The notes under the pieces were generated by a model, which ran no database searches, was not told the origin of the DNA, and saw nothing but the letters and a program-made list of their open reading frames with translations. A program made the position numbers and the translations under genes. Shown here piece after piece: positions 34,146 to 44,137 of a stretch of 64,000 bases of DNA; the stretch's first letter is position 1; the number at the start of each line of letters is the position of its first letter. The DNA comes from Tridacna crocea (Eukaryota; Mollusca; Bivalvia; Cardiida; Cardiidae), in the NCBI GenBank assembly GCA_943736015.1, contig OX031059.1, positions 55,873,159 through 55,937,158 of the forward strand, in the 5' to 3' direction.

Positions 34146-35699
34146 ATGGGTAGGAAGAAGAATACAATCGATTCTGATGTGGCTACAGGCAGAGATTCCG
34201 AGCTTGAAACCCAAGAGGAACATGGTAGACCCCTTTCGATTATGCCTCTACCGCAAGTTACAGAGCAAAAAGGAGCCAGATATAGAGATTTCCAGCTGGC
34301 CTCTGGAGACATACTGATTGAAGAGGCTGGCTGTGTTAATGATCAGACGTCTGGTCCAAGTTCTCTCCCCTCTTCCCATAGAGTCATGGCAAGTGAAATT
34401 GGGACAATGACATACAGCCATAATGGTTCACTTTGTTATCCAGAAAGCACAAGGTGTCAAACAGATCAACCAGAATTTGTTGGGGAAAATAGGTATGTGC
34501 AGGATGAGATCAGAATACACTCTGTACAGGGAAATAATGGCATTTCAAATAGCAGAGCAAATGAGCCTATTCATATCGAAACATGCAGAGATTCCTATGT
34601 GCAAGACAGGCAGATGCCAAGGGTACATAGCATAGCTACAGATGAGGGGGCAGCTCTAAGACAGGGCCATTTGAGGGTACAAACGAATCACAGAAGGAAC
34701 CCTGCCTTTGGTATGCTGTCAGACTACTCTCCTAGTGCACCCAGAAGACAAACCCCCTGGTGTGATGTGAAGATTCCACCATTTACAGGAAAAGAAGATT
34801 GGGCGGTCTGGATAAACAGATTTGAAGTGTTAGCAGATAGATACAGGTGGGGTGAGGAGGAAATGATTGATCAGCTCCTACCGAAACTACAAGGTAGTGC
34901 CGGAGAATTTGTGTTTACACAGCTGCCTCGAGGGACCTTACACAATTACAACAGATTAACTACTGAACTTAACAGCCAGTTTAGAGTGGTTGAGACCCAG
35001 AGATCTTTTGCGGCAAAGTTTAGCCGAAGAGACCAAAGAAATGGCGAAACAGCAGAGGAGTATGCGGCTGACTTGAAAAGATTGTACGCAAAGGCTTATG
35101 GCCGAAGGAATGAAACAATTAGGCAAGAAGATTTAGTTCGAAGATTTTTAGATGGCCTGCGAGACAGCGAAGTTAGGTTTGAAGTAGAGTACCACAAGGA
35201 TCCTCAGAACATAGATGAGGCGGTATTTCACGTGGTAAGGTTCATTCAGACCAGGCAAGGAAGAGACCGAGATCCATATGGAGAGAAGAAGATGAGAAAA
35301 CTTACGAGACAAGTATTAGATGAAGACCGAATAGAAAATGTAGGTGAATATGACTTACTTGACAATGAGGAAATTAGGGCATGCAAAGGCAAGACAAGAC
35401 CAGAAAGGCTACCCACGACCGAGAGTGATAGGCCTAACCAATGCAAAGAACGAGATAGAGACATGCATTCAATGATGCTTGAAATACTTGAGAAATTGAA
35501 CAAACTAACCACTGGTAATAAGGTAGAAAACAGAGGTAGAATGGAACCCGTTTGTTACTCTTGCAATCAAAAAGGTCACTTCATACGAGACTGTCCCAAC
35601 AGAAATGATAAAAGAAAGTACAAGCCAGACGGTACTCAGGGAGAGAGCAAAGTCCCTAAGACTTCAGGGCAGAGCAACAATGGTCATTTAAACTGCTAG
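34146..35699 (+). CDS. gag: Gag protein of the large Ty3 element
   Basis: The first ATG in frame is at 34146 (MGRKKNTIDSD); the frame is open upstream without an ATG. The protein is 517 residues. About 200 residues of polar N-terminal sequence are followed by a Ty3-type capsid domain (WAVWINRFEVLADRYRWGEE to about residue 370, with LVRRFLDGLRD). A basic/acidic linker and one CCHC zinc knuckle CYSCNQKGHFIRDC near residue 470 follow. It packages element RNA in the virus-like particle. The stop codon is preceded by a slippery heptamer that can redirect ribosomes into pol. Intact, no internal stops. Confidence 0.9.
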   Translation: MGRKKNTIDSDVATGRDSELETQEEHGRPLSIMPLPQVTEQKGARYRDFQLASGDILIEEAGCVNDQTSGPSSLPSSHRVMASEIGTMTYSHNGSLCYPESTRCQTDQPEFVGENRYVQDEIRIHSVQGNNGISNSRANEPIHIETCRDSYVQDRQMPRVHSIATDEGAALRQGHLRVQTNHRRNPAFGMLSDYSPSAPRRQTPWCDVKIPPFTGKEDWAVWINRFEVLADRYRWGEEEMIDQLLPKLQGSAGEFVFTQLPRGTLHNYNRLTTELNSQFRVVETQRSFAAKFSRRDQRNGETAEEYAADLKRLYAKAYGRRNETIRQEDLVRRFLDGLRDSEVRFEVEYHKDPQNIDEAVFHVVRFIQTRQGRDRDPYGEKKMRKLTRQVLDEDRIENVGEYDLLDNEEIRACKGKTRPERLPTTESDRPNQCKERDRDMHSMMLEILEKLNKLTTGNKVENRGRMEPVCYSCNQKGHFIRDCPNRNDKRKYKPDGTQGESKVPKTSGQSNNGHLNC

Positions 35700-38600
35700 G
35701 GGCTGAACCTGATGGTCGAGGGGACGCCCAAGTAAATTTTCAAGACCAAAACAAACCCGAAATAATTAGAAGGAGAAAGCCAGGGAATAATAGCTTGTAT
35801 GTGAAGGGCTCTGTTGAAGATAGACCAATCCTTTTCACAGCTGACACGGGTGCGACTAGATCCGTCATATCCAGTAGAGTGTACAATGACATTAATCCTA
35901 GAATCAGACCCCAATTGACTCATTCAAAGAGCCTAGTTAGTGCAGACGGTGCACCTATTAAAGAGCTTGGGCGTGGTATTTTTAACGTGAAGCTGGGACC
36001 AGTGCACATGTGTAAGGAGGTAATTGTGGCAGAAATTGAAGATGAGGGGTTACTTGGAATGGATATCCTACAGAATGATCCATGTGGTCCAGCCGATATT
36101 CTCATGAGTCAGGGCATTATCAAACTATGTCAGCAAGAAGTACCGTGCATAGGAACAGGAAGGAACAACAGAAGCCGCCAGGTCACCATTGCTAGTGATT
36201 CCACTATTCCTGCCCACAGCGAGACTCTTGTAGATGTTTTCGTTGAACGATTTGAGAGAGACGAACTCTGTGGTTTGACGGAGTTTGTTATCGAACCAAC
36301 AGCAGGTTTCAAGAATACTTATCCCTTAGAGATGGCAGCAGCGCTGATAGACAACAGTAAAAATGTGACAAGTAAGATTCGTCTATTGAATCCTTTTGCA
36401 GAACCAGTCGTACTGAAACAGAATGCAGTCGTCGGTGTTGCAGAGCCAGTGACAGAGCAACCTATTATATTAGTAAAACAGGAGAATGAGGCGACAGAGG
36501 GAAGCAATGCCAGTATACGAAGATTAGAACTTCAGGGCTGCATAAAAAACTCTCTAGAAGACAACTGTGCCACGCGCAAACAAATAGAACCTGGTGTTTT
36601 TCCTGAACACTTAAGGTCATTGTTCAATGAGTCAATAAAGAATATTCAACCGCAGGGTCAGGCTGCAATTGCAGATCTATTAACAAGATACCAAGATGTA
36701 TTCTCAAAAAACGAGTGGGACATAGGATGTACACATCTCACAGAGCATTCAATTGACACAAAGGGTGCAGCTCCAATAAAACAACCACCTAGACGTGTGC
36801 CGATGGCATATGCCGAGGAAGAGAAGAAGGCCATAGAAAAGTTGTTGGAGCAAAAGGTGGCAAGAAAGAGCACTTCACCATGGGCGTCACCCATTGTATT
36901 AGTAAAGAAGAAGAATGGCAGCATCAGACCATGTGTAGACTATCGAAAACTGAATAGCCTTGTCACACCAGATGCTTTCCCACTTCCACGAATTCAAGAC
37001 TGCCTGGATGCAGTGTCAGGCGCAACCCTTTTCAGCACATTCGATCTTACTAGCGGGTACTTCCAGATTCCTGTTAAAGAGGAGGATATTCCGAAGACAG
37101 CTTTCTGCTGCAAGTACGGTCAATTTGAGATGACACGACTTCCATTTGGATTGAATAATTCTGCTAGTACATTCCAAAGAACTATGGAACTTGCCCTTCA
37201 GGGATTGCAATGGGAAACTTGTATAATATATATTGATGATATTATTGTCTTTGCAGAAAACCTGGAAGAGCACATACGCAGAATAGAACAAGTTTTCGAA
37301 CGACTCAGACAGGCAGGTCTCAAGCTAAAGCCAGAGAAATGCTTCATGATGCAGACAGAGGTCACATTTCTAGGTCATGTTGTGTCAGCGAAAGGTGTGA
37401 GACCAAACCCTACCAATATATCTAAAATATTAGAATGGCCGGTCCCCAAAACTCCAAGGCAAGTAAAACAGTTTGTTGCCATGTGTTCTTATTTCAGACG
37501 CTTTGTAAAGGATTTTGCCCAGATTTCACGGCCCATGGTTGAGCTGACCAAGAAAGGGAGACAATTCACATGGACACCTGCATGCCAAGAATCATTTGAA
37601 AGCCTGAAAACAGCCCTTGTGAGCCCAAGTGTGATGGGTTATCCTCTCAACGACAGTGGGGAGTTTATACTTGATGTTGATGCCTCAGACTGTGCTATTG
37701 GAGGTGTCTTACTTCAGATCCAAGACAAGCGCGAAAGAGTAATTGCATACGCAAGTAGGGCTATGAACAAAGCAGAGCGAAACTACTGCGTGACAGAGAA
37801 AGAGCTACTGGCTGTCCGTTACTTTGTAGAATATTTCAGGCAGTACTTGCTTGGACGAAAATTTTTGGTAAGAACAGACCACCAGGCTCTAGTTTGGTTG
37901 TTCAGCCTTAAAGAGCCTCGGGGTAAAATAGCTCGTTGGATTGAAATTTTGTCTCAATATTCCTTTTCAGTGCAGTACCGCCCTGGCAAGAAACAAGGAC
38001 ACTGCGATGCTTTGTCAAGGTGTGAGAACCCGAGAGACTGCAGCTGCCCAGAAGCTGACATGAGCGAGCCCTTCAAGTGTGGTCCATGCCGGAAGTGCAG
38101 AAAGCGAGCCGAAGACATGGTTTTTCAAAGTAGGTACAATAACATCTTCTTTTATCCACAGGAGGAACAGAAAGTGTCAGGGAAGTCAGTAGCAGCAGAA
38201 GTTCGAGAAATAGTAGAAGAGAATGGTCCTGTGGCAAGCACTTCAAGGGATGAACGAAAGTTTAGACAGAAGCATGAGGAATGGATGTGGGAAGGTTGTG
38301 TCTCAAAAGAAGATTTGCGCAAAGAGCAAGAACAAGATCCTGATATTGGGCCAATTTACCAAGCTAAAGTTGAAGAAGTACGTCCCAACCCACAATCTGT
38401 GCAGACGTATAGTCCGGCAGGCAGACACTACTGGCTAATTTGGGACTCACTTACTTTACGAGACGGACTCCTGTTCAAGACTTTTATTAAACAGAACAAT
38501 AGTGGAAGTTTTCAGCAGTTCATTGTGCCCAGAACGCTTAAAGAAAAGGTACTCAGACAGATGCATGACATTGTCCTTTCTGGTCACCTTGGGATTAAAA

Positions 38601-39670
38601 AGACCAAAGAGAAGACTCTCCAGAGATTTTACTGGCACGCTATGAAAGAAGACATTACAGTCTACATCAAAAAGTGTGAGGTGTGTGCAGCAAACAAAAA
38701 GCCATCCAAAGCACCTAAAGCCCCGCTGGGTACAATAAAGGTTGGAGCACCCTGGGACGTGCTAGCGATAGACTACCTCGGACCTTTGCCCGTGACAGAG
38801 AGGGGAAACAGGTACATATTGGTGCTTACTGACTTGTTTACCAAATATGTCGAGATCATACCAGTGAGGGACCAGACCTCGGAGGAGTGCGCGAGACATC
38901 TCTTGAACAACTTCATAGCCCGCTGGGGATGTCCGATAGCTATACACAGTGATCAAGGCCGCACATTTGAGAGCGAGATCTTTAGACAGCTCACAAGAAT
39001 GTTAGAAATCCGCAAGACCAGAACCACTGCACGAAATCCAAAGGGCAATGGCCAATGCGAGCGTTTCAACAGGACTCTCATTGGAATGATAAAAGCCTAC
39101 CTTGTAGGCGAGCAAACTGACTGGGATTTGTACCTTGGTTGCCTAGCTGGGGCATATAGAGCAACACCTAATGAGTCTACCACTCTGACCCCAAACTTGA
39201 TGACCTTAGGGCGTGAAATCAGACTGCCAGCAGAGCTGATTTTTGGGAGCCAGGCCGCTACTGCAGATACAAATGTAACATCATACGGGCATTACATTGA
39301 CAAGCTGAGGCACAGAATGCAGACAGCTCACGATGTAGCAAGAAGGCACCTAGGCTGTAAGGCGAAAAGACGGAAAGATGTCCATGATGCCAGATTGTCA
39401 CATAAAGGATATAAAGAAGGCGACATAGTCTGGTTACTGCATGAATCAAGAAAAGTGGGGGTTTCACAGAAATTAGAGAAATGTTATGATGGGCCTTTTT
39501 TGCTGAAGAAGAAACTCAATGACATAAATTACCTTGTTCAGCTAGGCAGATCTGGTCCCGAGAAGGTTGTCCATCATGACAAGCTGAAGTTGTTCGAGGG
39601 AAGTGTAATTCCAAGCTGGGTGAAGAAGGCCAAGAAAAAATTCCGGACAGGAGATAACAGTTATTACTAG
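35660..39670 (+). CDS. pol: Pol polyprotein of the large Ty3 element (PR-RT-RNase H-IN)
   Basis: The -1 frame is open from 35660 and overlaps gag by 40 nt, with no ATG needed if expressed by frameshift. Domains: aspartic protease (FTADTGATRSV, then GLLGMDIL), reverse transcriptase (FSTFDLTSGYFQIPVKEEDI, RLPFGLNNS, YIDDIIVF near 37222), RNase H (LDVDASDCAIGGVLLQ, TDHQALVWL), and integrase with HHCC zinc fold (GHLGIK...CEVCAANK). The DDE core has AIDYLGPL, HSDQGRTFES and GQCERFNR. A GPY/F-type module with CYDGPFLLKKKL ends it. Between RNase H and integrase there is a Cys-rich insertion (CSCPEADMSEPFKCGPCRKC) of unclear role. All catalytic residues I can see are present and there is no stop, so this is likely functional. 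Confidence 0.93.
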   Translation, partial: DFRAEQQWSFKLLGAEPDGRGDAQVNFQDQNKPEIIRRRKPGNNSLYVKGSVEDRPILFTADTGATRSVISSRVYNDINPRIRPQLTHSKSLVSADGAPIKELGRGIFNVKLGPVHMCKEVIVAEIEDEGLLGMDILQNDPCGPADILMSQGIIKLCQQEVPCIGTGRNNRSRQVTIASDSTIPAHSETLVDVFVERFERDELCGLTEFVIEPTAGFKNTYPLEMAAALIDNSKNVTSKIRLLNPFAEPVVLKQNAVVGVAEPVTEQPIILVKQENEATEGSNASIRRLELQGCIKNSLEDNCATRKQIEPGVFPEHLRSLFNESIKNIQPQGQAAIADLLTRYQDVFSKNEWDIGCTHLTEHSIDTKGAAPIKQPPRRVPMAYAEEEKKAIEKLLEQKVARKSTSPWASPIVLVKKKNGSIRPCVDYRKLNSLVTPDAFPLPRIQDCLDAVSGATLFSTFDLTSGYFQIPVKEEDIPKTAFCCKYGQFEMTRLPFGLNNSASTFQRTMELALQGLQWETCIIYIDDIIVFAENLEEHIRRIEQVFERLRQAGLKLKPEKCFMMQTEVTFLGHVVSAKGVRPNPTNISKILEWPVPKTPRQVKQFVAMCSYFRRFVKDFAQISRPMVELTKKGRQFTWTPACQESFESLKTALVSPSVMGYPLNDSGEFILDVDASDCAIGGVLLQIQDKRERVIAYASRAMNKAERNYCVTEKELLAVRYFVEYFRQYLLGRKFLVRTDHQALVWLFSLKEPRGKIARWIEILSQYSFSVQYRPGKKQGHCDALSRCENPRDCSCPEADMSEPFKCGPCRKCRKRAEDMVFQSRYNNIFFYPQEEQKVSGKSVAAEVREIVEENGPVASTSRDERKFRQKHEEWMWEGCVSKEDLRKEQEQDPDIGPIYQAKVEEVRPNPQSVQTYSPAGRHYWLIWDSLTLRDGLLFKTFIKQNNSGSFQQFIVPRTLKEKVLRQMHDIVLSGHLGIKKTKEKTLQRFYWHAMKEDITVYIKKCEVCAANKKPSKAPKAPLGTIKVGAPWDVLAIDYLGPLPVTERGNRYILVLTDLFTKYVEIIPVRDQTSEECARHLLNNFIARWGCPIAIHSDQGRTFESEIFRQLTRMLEIRKTRTTARNPKGNGQCERFNRTLIGMIKAYLVGEQTDWDLYLGCLAGAYRATPNESTTLTPNLMTLGREIRLPAELIFGSQAATADTNVTSYGHYIDKLRHRMQTAHDVARRHLGCKAKRRKDVHDARLSHKGYKEGDIVWLLHESRKVGVSQKLEKCYDGPFLLKKKLNDINYLVQLGRSGPEKVVHHDKLKLFEGSVIPSWVKKAKKKFRTGDNSYY
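35687..35693 (+). promoter_or_regulatory. -1 ribosomal frameshift slippery site, U UUA AAC
   Basis: T TTA AAC is in register with the gag codons (TTA then AAC) and lies one codon before the gag TAG at 35697. The pol frame is open from 35660, so slipping by -1 here continues into pol. A short GGGC/GCCC pair (35700-35703 with 35726-35729) could help form a downstream structure, but I could not fold it properly. Confidence 0.8.
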
Positions 39671-40483
39671 TTATCCTCATTGCAATCAATAACTTACCAG
39701 TTAAACAGTTTCAAGATTGTTCGATGTTACTGATGTTGTTTGTTGTTGTTTTCGACAGAACAAAATTTGATTTAGAGGCAGTCCACGATGTAACCACTTT
39801 GAAGTTTTAGGTCCATGTAGTAACTTATGCCCGAAGGTAAAAAGGTAGGTTCATGGTCTACCTTATTTGTCTAGAAAAAACCGTTGTCCTGAGAGAAGGT
39901 GAACTGACCAGAGGATTCTTGCATACACGAGGGAAGTAGTTTGTAGAAATCACCATTTTGAGTGGCTTGAGCAATGGAGACTGAGGCTCAGTAACACAGA
40001 ACCAAATGGAGAGATGGTACAGAGGACCTGTCATGAAATGAGGTGAGTTATCTGAGGAGTCCTGGGGTGGGCGAGAACTAGGTAACTTGGTGACCTTGGG
40101 GGTGATTTTGGCAGGTGGACTGTCTGGATGGAGGAGGTGCTGTTGGAAGTTACCAGGAGAAGTCTCTTTCATGAATGGTGTTAAGAATGGTAATTGGTAA
40201 AGCATAAGTCAGTATCATCTAATATGGGAGATTTGCAGGACAGGGTATGACTGGTTGTTGACCTAGAGAGGGAAATCTGAGAATAGGCAGCAATTGGGGG
40301 CACGCTAGAGTTCAGTGTGGAGCCAAGTGCTGCTAGTTCTAAAAAAAAAAAAAGAATTCTACGTATAGAAAGCAAAAAAAAAAAAACAAAAGGAAAAGCA
40401 TACAGTTAAATGGTATAAAAAAGGAAAATTAGAAAAGCAGACGGTGGTGCGCAATAAATTAGCTACCCGCAAGTAAAGGCGTA
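39671..40483 (+). other. Inter-ORF region of the Ty3 element
   Basis: About 810 bp without a plus-strand ORF. It has A-runs at 40341-40352 and 40375-40386. A 115-residue minus-strand frame at 39858-40205 (Pro/Ser-rich) has no supporting signal. The region would be an intron of an ORF3 subgenomic RNA. Confidence 0.5.
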
Positions 40484-40502
40484 AATACTTGTCTTCTTCC
40501 AG
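40484..40502 (+). promoter_or_regulatory. Probable 3' splice site for ORF3 mRNA
   Basis: ACTTGTCTTCTTCCAG, a pyrimidine tract ending in CAG, lies nine bases before the ORF3 ATG. This placement is what a spliced subgenomic RNA, like retroviral env RNA, would need. Candidate donors in the leader include GAGTCAG|GTATTT near 33630, but I cannot choose among them. Confidence 0.6.
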
Positions 40503-40511
40503 AAAGTCAAG

Positions 40512-41639
40512 ATGGCCACGAGTGTTAGTGTCGAAGAAAGGGCGAGAAGGAAGGGTAGAGCGTACCAGTGTCTGCGGTGCCTGGAAAGGACAGGGAAACA
40601 GACGATAGATGTGAAATACAGGATAGAGGACCATATTCTGAAGGTTCACCTTAGCTTAGATGAGGTGCCATTCTACTGCAGCCTGTGCATGTTTCGGTGC
40701 ACCGAGGAGGCAGACCTGATCTCTCACGTGTCTTCGTACAGGAAACACCGTTTGATGGCGGCCGACTCTCCGCACTTAGACACAAGGACGTGCCTCGTCA
40801 AGAATGCCAACCCACACCAGATTGGGGACAGCGATGTAAGCATCCTAACTCAGGAGCAAAGCCGTGAACACTGGATGCAGACCATGAGGAAGAGAGCAGA
40901 CCCCCTGCAAACTGCAATCAATCAAGTTTTCCCAGGCAACTGGCTGGAGGCACAAGCTGGAGATGGCATGTCAGTCTGTTCTGGTACACCCGTCAGATCT
41001 GACACAACGACCAAGCCACCGACAGTAGGAGAGACCGAAAGTATGGAACCTGGTTCTATGGTGTTGCTGGCGAGGCAGCTGAAAACCCTCACCGAGCAAA
41101 CACAGCAGCTGATTGCTTCGACAGAGGCCCAGTCGGTTGAGGACTGGATGAGTACCAACCAGGACCCACCAGCCGAAGATATCCTCCAGCAGATTTTGGG
41201 GCAAGGGGAGGACAAAATTATTGGGGATGAAGGTAGAGAAGAGAAACAGACGGAGTTCCAGCCGCCCACTAAGCGAGCAAGATCAGCCTCTCCTTCGTCC
41301 TCCTGCTCATCAAGCAGTACAATCGAGATAGTAGCAGCTATTCGGGAGGAGGGTAAGAAATTCCGGGAAACAGTGGGGGAGGTGTTAGGTGAGAACAGGT
41401 CGGTCCTGCTCGAGGTCAGAAGAGCTTTAGACAGACAGACAGAGGCGATAGTGGATCTAACCAAGACCTTACGGACAATGTCAGAAAAACCAAGATCGGA
41501 CCGTCATCATTATCAAGAGGACCATTACCGGGATGACAGAGACGACGCGACGACAGTGACAGAAGAAGACCTCTCGGAGAGAAAGAAAACAGAAGGAAGT
41601 AAGAGAAATTGTGGAGAGATTGGTTTGAAAGGTGTATGA
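40512..41639 (+). CDS. ORF3: zinc-finger protein with a predicted coiled-coil tail, in the env position
   Basis: 375 residues from an ATG in good context (TCAAGATGG). Residues about 16-75 hold two zinc-finger-like motifs: YQCLRCLERTGK...DHILKVH (C-X2-C...H-X4-H) and FYCSLCMFRCTEEADLISH...YRKH (C-X2-C-X12-H-X6-H). The second resembles C2H2 fingers. A long acidic, Gln/Glu-rich middle follows. Residues about 280-330 have heptad-like spacing (IREEGKKFRETVGEVLGENR) suggesting a coiled coil, and the end is very charged (RSDRHHYQEDHYRDDRDDAT). There is no signal peptide or membrane segment, so it is not an envelope. It may bind nucleic acid or chromatin. It is intact beside intact gag and pol, which argues for selection, but I do not recognise a named family. 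Confidence 0.8.
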   Translation: MATSVSVEERARRKGRAYQCLRCLERTGKQTIDVKYRIEDHILKVHLSLDEVPFYCSLCMFRCTEEADLISHVSSYRKHRLMAADSPHLDTRTCLVKNANPHQIGDSDVSILTQEQSREHWMQTMRKRADPLQTAINQVFPGNWLEAQAGDGMSVCSGTPVRSDTTTKPPTVGETESMEPGSMVLLARQLKTLTEQTQQLIASTEAQSVEDWMSTNQDPPAEDILQQILGQGEDKIIGDEGREEKQTEFQPPTKRARSASPSSSCSSSSTIEIVAAIREEGKKFRETVGEVLGENRSVLLEVRRALDRQTEAIVDLTKTLRTMSEKPRSDRHHYQEDHYRDDRDDATTVTEEDLSERKKTEGSKRNCGEIGLKGV

Positions 41640-43003
41640 AAGATGAGAGTGCCTTGATTTGAAAGACAGGATGTCAGAGAGATTGAGTTGGGGAGGGAGA
41701 ATTGTGTACGAAAGAAGCTGTATTTTTCTTTTCCCTTTGCCATACTGTTTCGTTTACCAAAATATACTGTTTGTTGCACCTTCTATGCACTGGACTTGGG
41801 ACGCAGCCTCTGAAACAAAAGTCAGGTGAAATTATTTGCTTTGTCATCATGAGTTCTCTTGAGGACAAACTATATGCTTTCACTTTATTATTGGGTCTTG
41901 CATTATTTCCCAAAATGTTCATTGTTTTCTCAGCATTTTAATGTTAACACTGAATTAGTAATTTATAAAAGTTTTAGTACTTTAATGTGAACTGGTAATT
42001 AAGGCCAGCTTTGTGCTAATAGTATGTATGTTTGAATTTGCACATGCCCATGTTTTACTACTCAGGGATATCATTTCAATGTCCAAGCCAAAGTCGCTAG
42101 TAATGCGCTGAGGCTCTGACATTTAAACATTTAAAAGGTTTAGCCTACTCTCTTTCCGAAGAAGCATTTTAATTGTACTTACTTCATGTTGCAATACCTT
42201 GCCTGAAGTCCTAGAAACTAGGTACTCTTTTGTTGTGTTATCTGACTGTGATTTAGGATAGTGCCGAGTGGCCCACTGTTTTGCGTGGGTTTCTCTGCAG
42301 TGTCCACAAAACAAAAGGTTATGACATATGAACCGAATTAAAGCAATGCAGTACTAGACTGATGAAGGACAGTAGTCTTGCACTGTTATAATTTTTTTTT
42401 TTTTTTTGCTAGATAGTACCATTTTATCTGATTATGATAGTTATGATCCCAGCGCGACAGCGAATCCAAGCAAAGTCCTTTTAATTTCTGAAATTCAAGA
42501 GCATTTGGCAAGTATTGTCATGTTTTTGGAAATTAGATAATCCACTTAGTTCTTAACTATCCTAGTCAATATGTCTCTTGTTATATTACATGCTTAGTAT
42601 TTGTAAGTTATTGAGTTATGTCCCTTGTTATATTACATGCTTAGTATTTGTAAGTTATTGAGTTATATCTCTTGTTATATTACATACTTAGTAATGATAT
42701 GCTGTTATCAAGTTATGGTCAACCTATTGCAGAAAACCTAGCCTTGCTTAAGAGCATCTGTCTACAGTCTTTGGTGGCTTTAACTTAGACTAGCAGAAAT
42801 GGTTTATATGTATTGTAAGCCGTTACGTTGATCTATTTTAAAGGTGCTATGTCTTATATGCACATAGCATTAAAGGTGCTACAGCAGATGAATTTTCAAA
42901 AGTTTTTTTTTCTTAAATTAAATATGAATTGCATTATTTCTATTTGTATGATGATCACTTTTTCATCTGTCTCTTGGAGTGTTTGATGGAACTAAACACT
43001 CCT
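41640..43003 (+). other. 3' untranslated region of the Ty3 element
   Basis: About 1.36 kb without a supported ORF. It contains the tandem repeat at 42567-42705 and an inverted motif around CTATGTCTTATATGCACATAG near 42847. Confidence 0.55.
42567..42705 (+). repeat. Three ~54-bp tandem repeats in the 3' region
   Basis: The phrase 'tctcttgttatattacatgcttagtatttgtaagttattgagttat' occurs twice almost unchanged, and a third, shorter and altered copy follows. Confidence 0.7.
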
Positions 43004-43015
43004 GGAAGGGGGTGA
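43004..43015 (+). promoter_or_regulatory. Polypurine tract
   Basis: GGAAGGGGGTGA directly before the 3' LTR; almost all purines, as needed for plus-strand priming. Confidence 0.7.
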
Positions 43016-44137
43016 TGTAGCGATCTGGTTTTTTCACACAAGGTTAACTTACGAGCATGTGTCTGTTATTTTATCTGAATGCAGGCTCCATAATGTCGTA
43101 GGCTAAGAATGGATACTCAGCATAGATTAGCTACTATGGTTTGCGTACTGAGTGAAAGCATTAATTTCCAGTCTTCCCACATGTTGTGTATTGCCTGCCA
43201 TATTTCACATCTCGTTTATTCTAATCTCGCGATACTGATTCTATTTTTAGCTACATGGCTAGGTAAGCTTTGACAGTTATTGGTCGGCGCCTTAGATGCT
43301 AATCTGTCAGCGAAGTTTAACCCGCCCTTGTCTTTTGAAATCTACCTAGATTGCTATTTATTTGTTACAATATGGTGAATTAATCATTTTAGAAGTAGTC
43401 TATAATTTTATTTCTATGAAGTTATTTGAAAATGACATTGTAAATATCCTTTTCTGTGAACTGCTCCAGAAATCCCACATGTCGTGCACGCAAATTTTTC
43501 CGTCGTGAAGTTTCACGCATCTTTGTGGATGCGGGAGACGCTGCTGTGTGAAATTTCTCGCAGATTTTGGGCTTCGTGCACAGAATCCCGCAAATCTGGA
43601 GACGCTGGTATAAAAGCTGGGGCATTTCGTGAGAACAGGGACTCCATTTCTGAAAATCTTTGGTACTAGATCTATAAGTTTTTTTTAAAGTTGTGTTCAT
43701 TTATTCTTTTGTTTTTTTTTTGTGACGCAAAGCTAGGATTTTAGAGTAAATCGAACATAGATCCACAGCGGTCTTTTTTAGCAAATTTGGCACTATCGAT
43801 TTCCTGAAAGGATAATTTTAATTGTAATTTAACTTTTTCTCGCTAAGCGCGGAGTGACTTAGTAATTATTTAATTCCTCTTTCTAAGTGTACTTGATTCA
43901 GTGCTATTTTCCCTAGGATCATAGGCTCTACGAGACTCGGCAAAGGTACTTTATATCTTTTTTAACATTTTGTTGCTGCATCACTGCTCTTTGACAAGTT
44001 CAAGTCTGAGTCAGGTATTTATTTTTTTTTTGCTTTAACCAGATTGTTTTATCCAAAGATTACCTAGTTGTAATTGTTAAGTTTTACTGCAACAATATAG
44101 ATTAATTTATTAATTATCCCATCCCTGTGACTCTCTA

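Noticed and set aside
35795-39670. Pol as an independent 1,291-residue ORF starting at 35795
   Set aside because: The codon at 35795 is TTG, and the frame is open back to 35660 into the gag overlap with a slippery site. Frameshift expression is the better reading.
39858-40205. 115-residue minus-strand ORF between pol and ORF3
   Set aside because: No homology recognised, Pro/Ser-rich chance frame, no splice or promoter signals.
40922-41464. 180-residue minus-strand ORF opposite ORF3
   Set aside because: Antisense shadow of a codon-biased gene; no promoter or start context.
40512-41639. ORF3 as an envelope gene
   Set aside because: No signal peptide, no hydrophobic membrane segment, no furin-like site; instead Cys/His fingers and charged regions.
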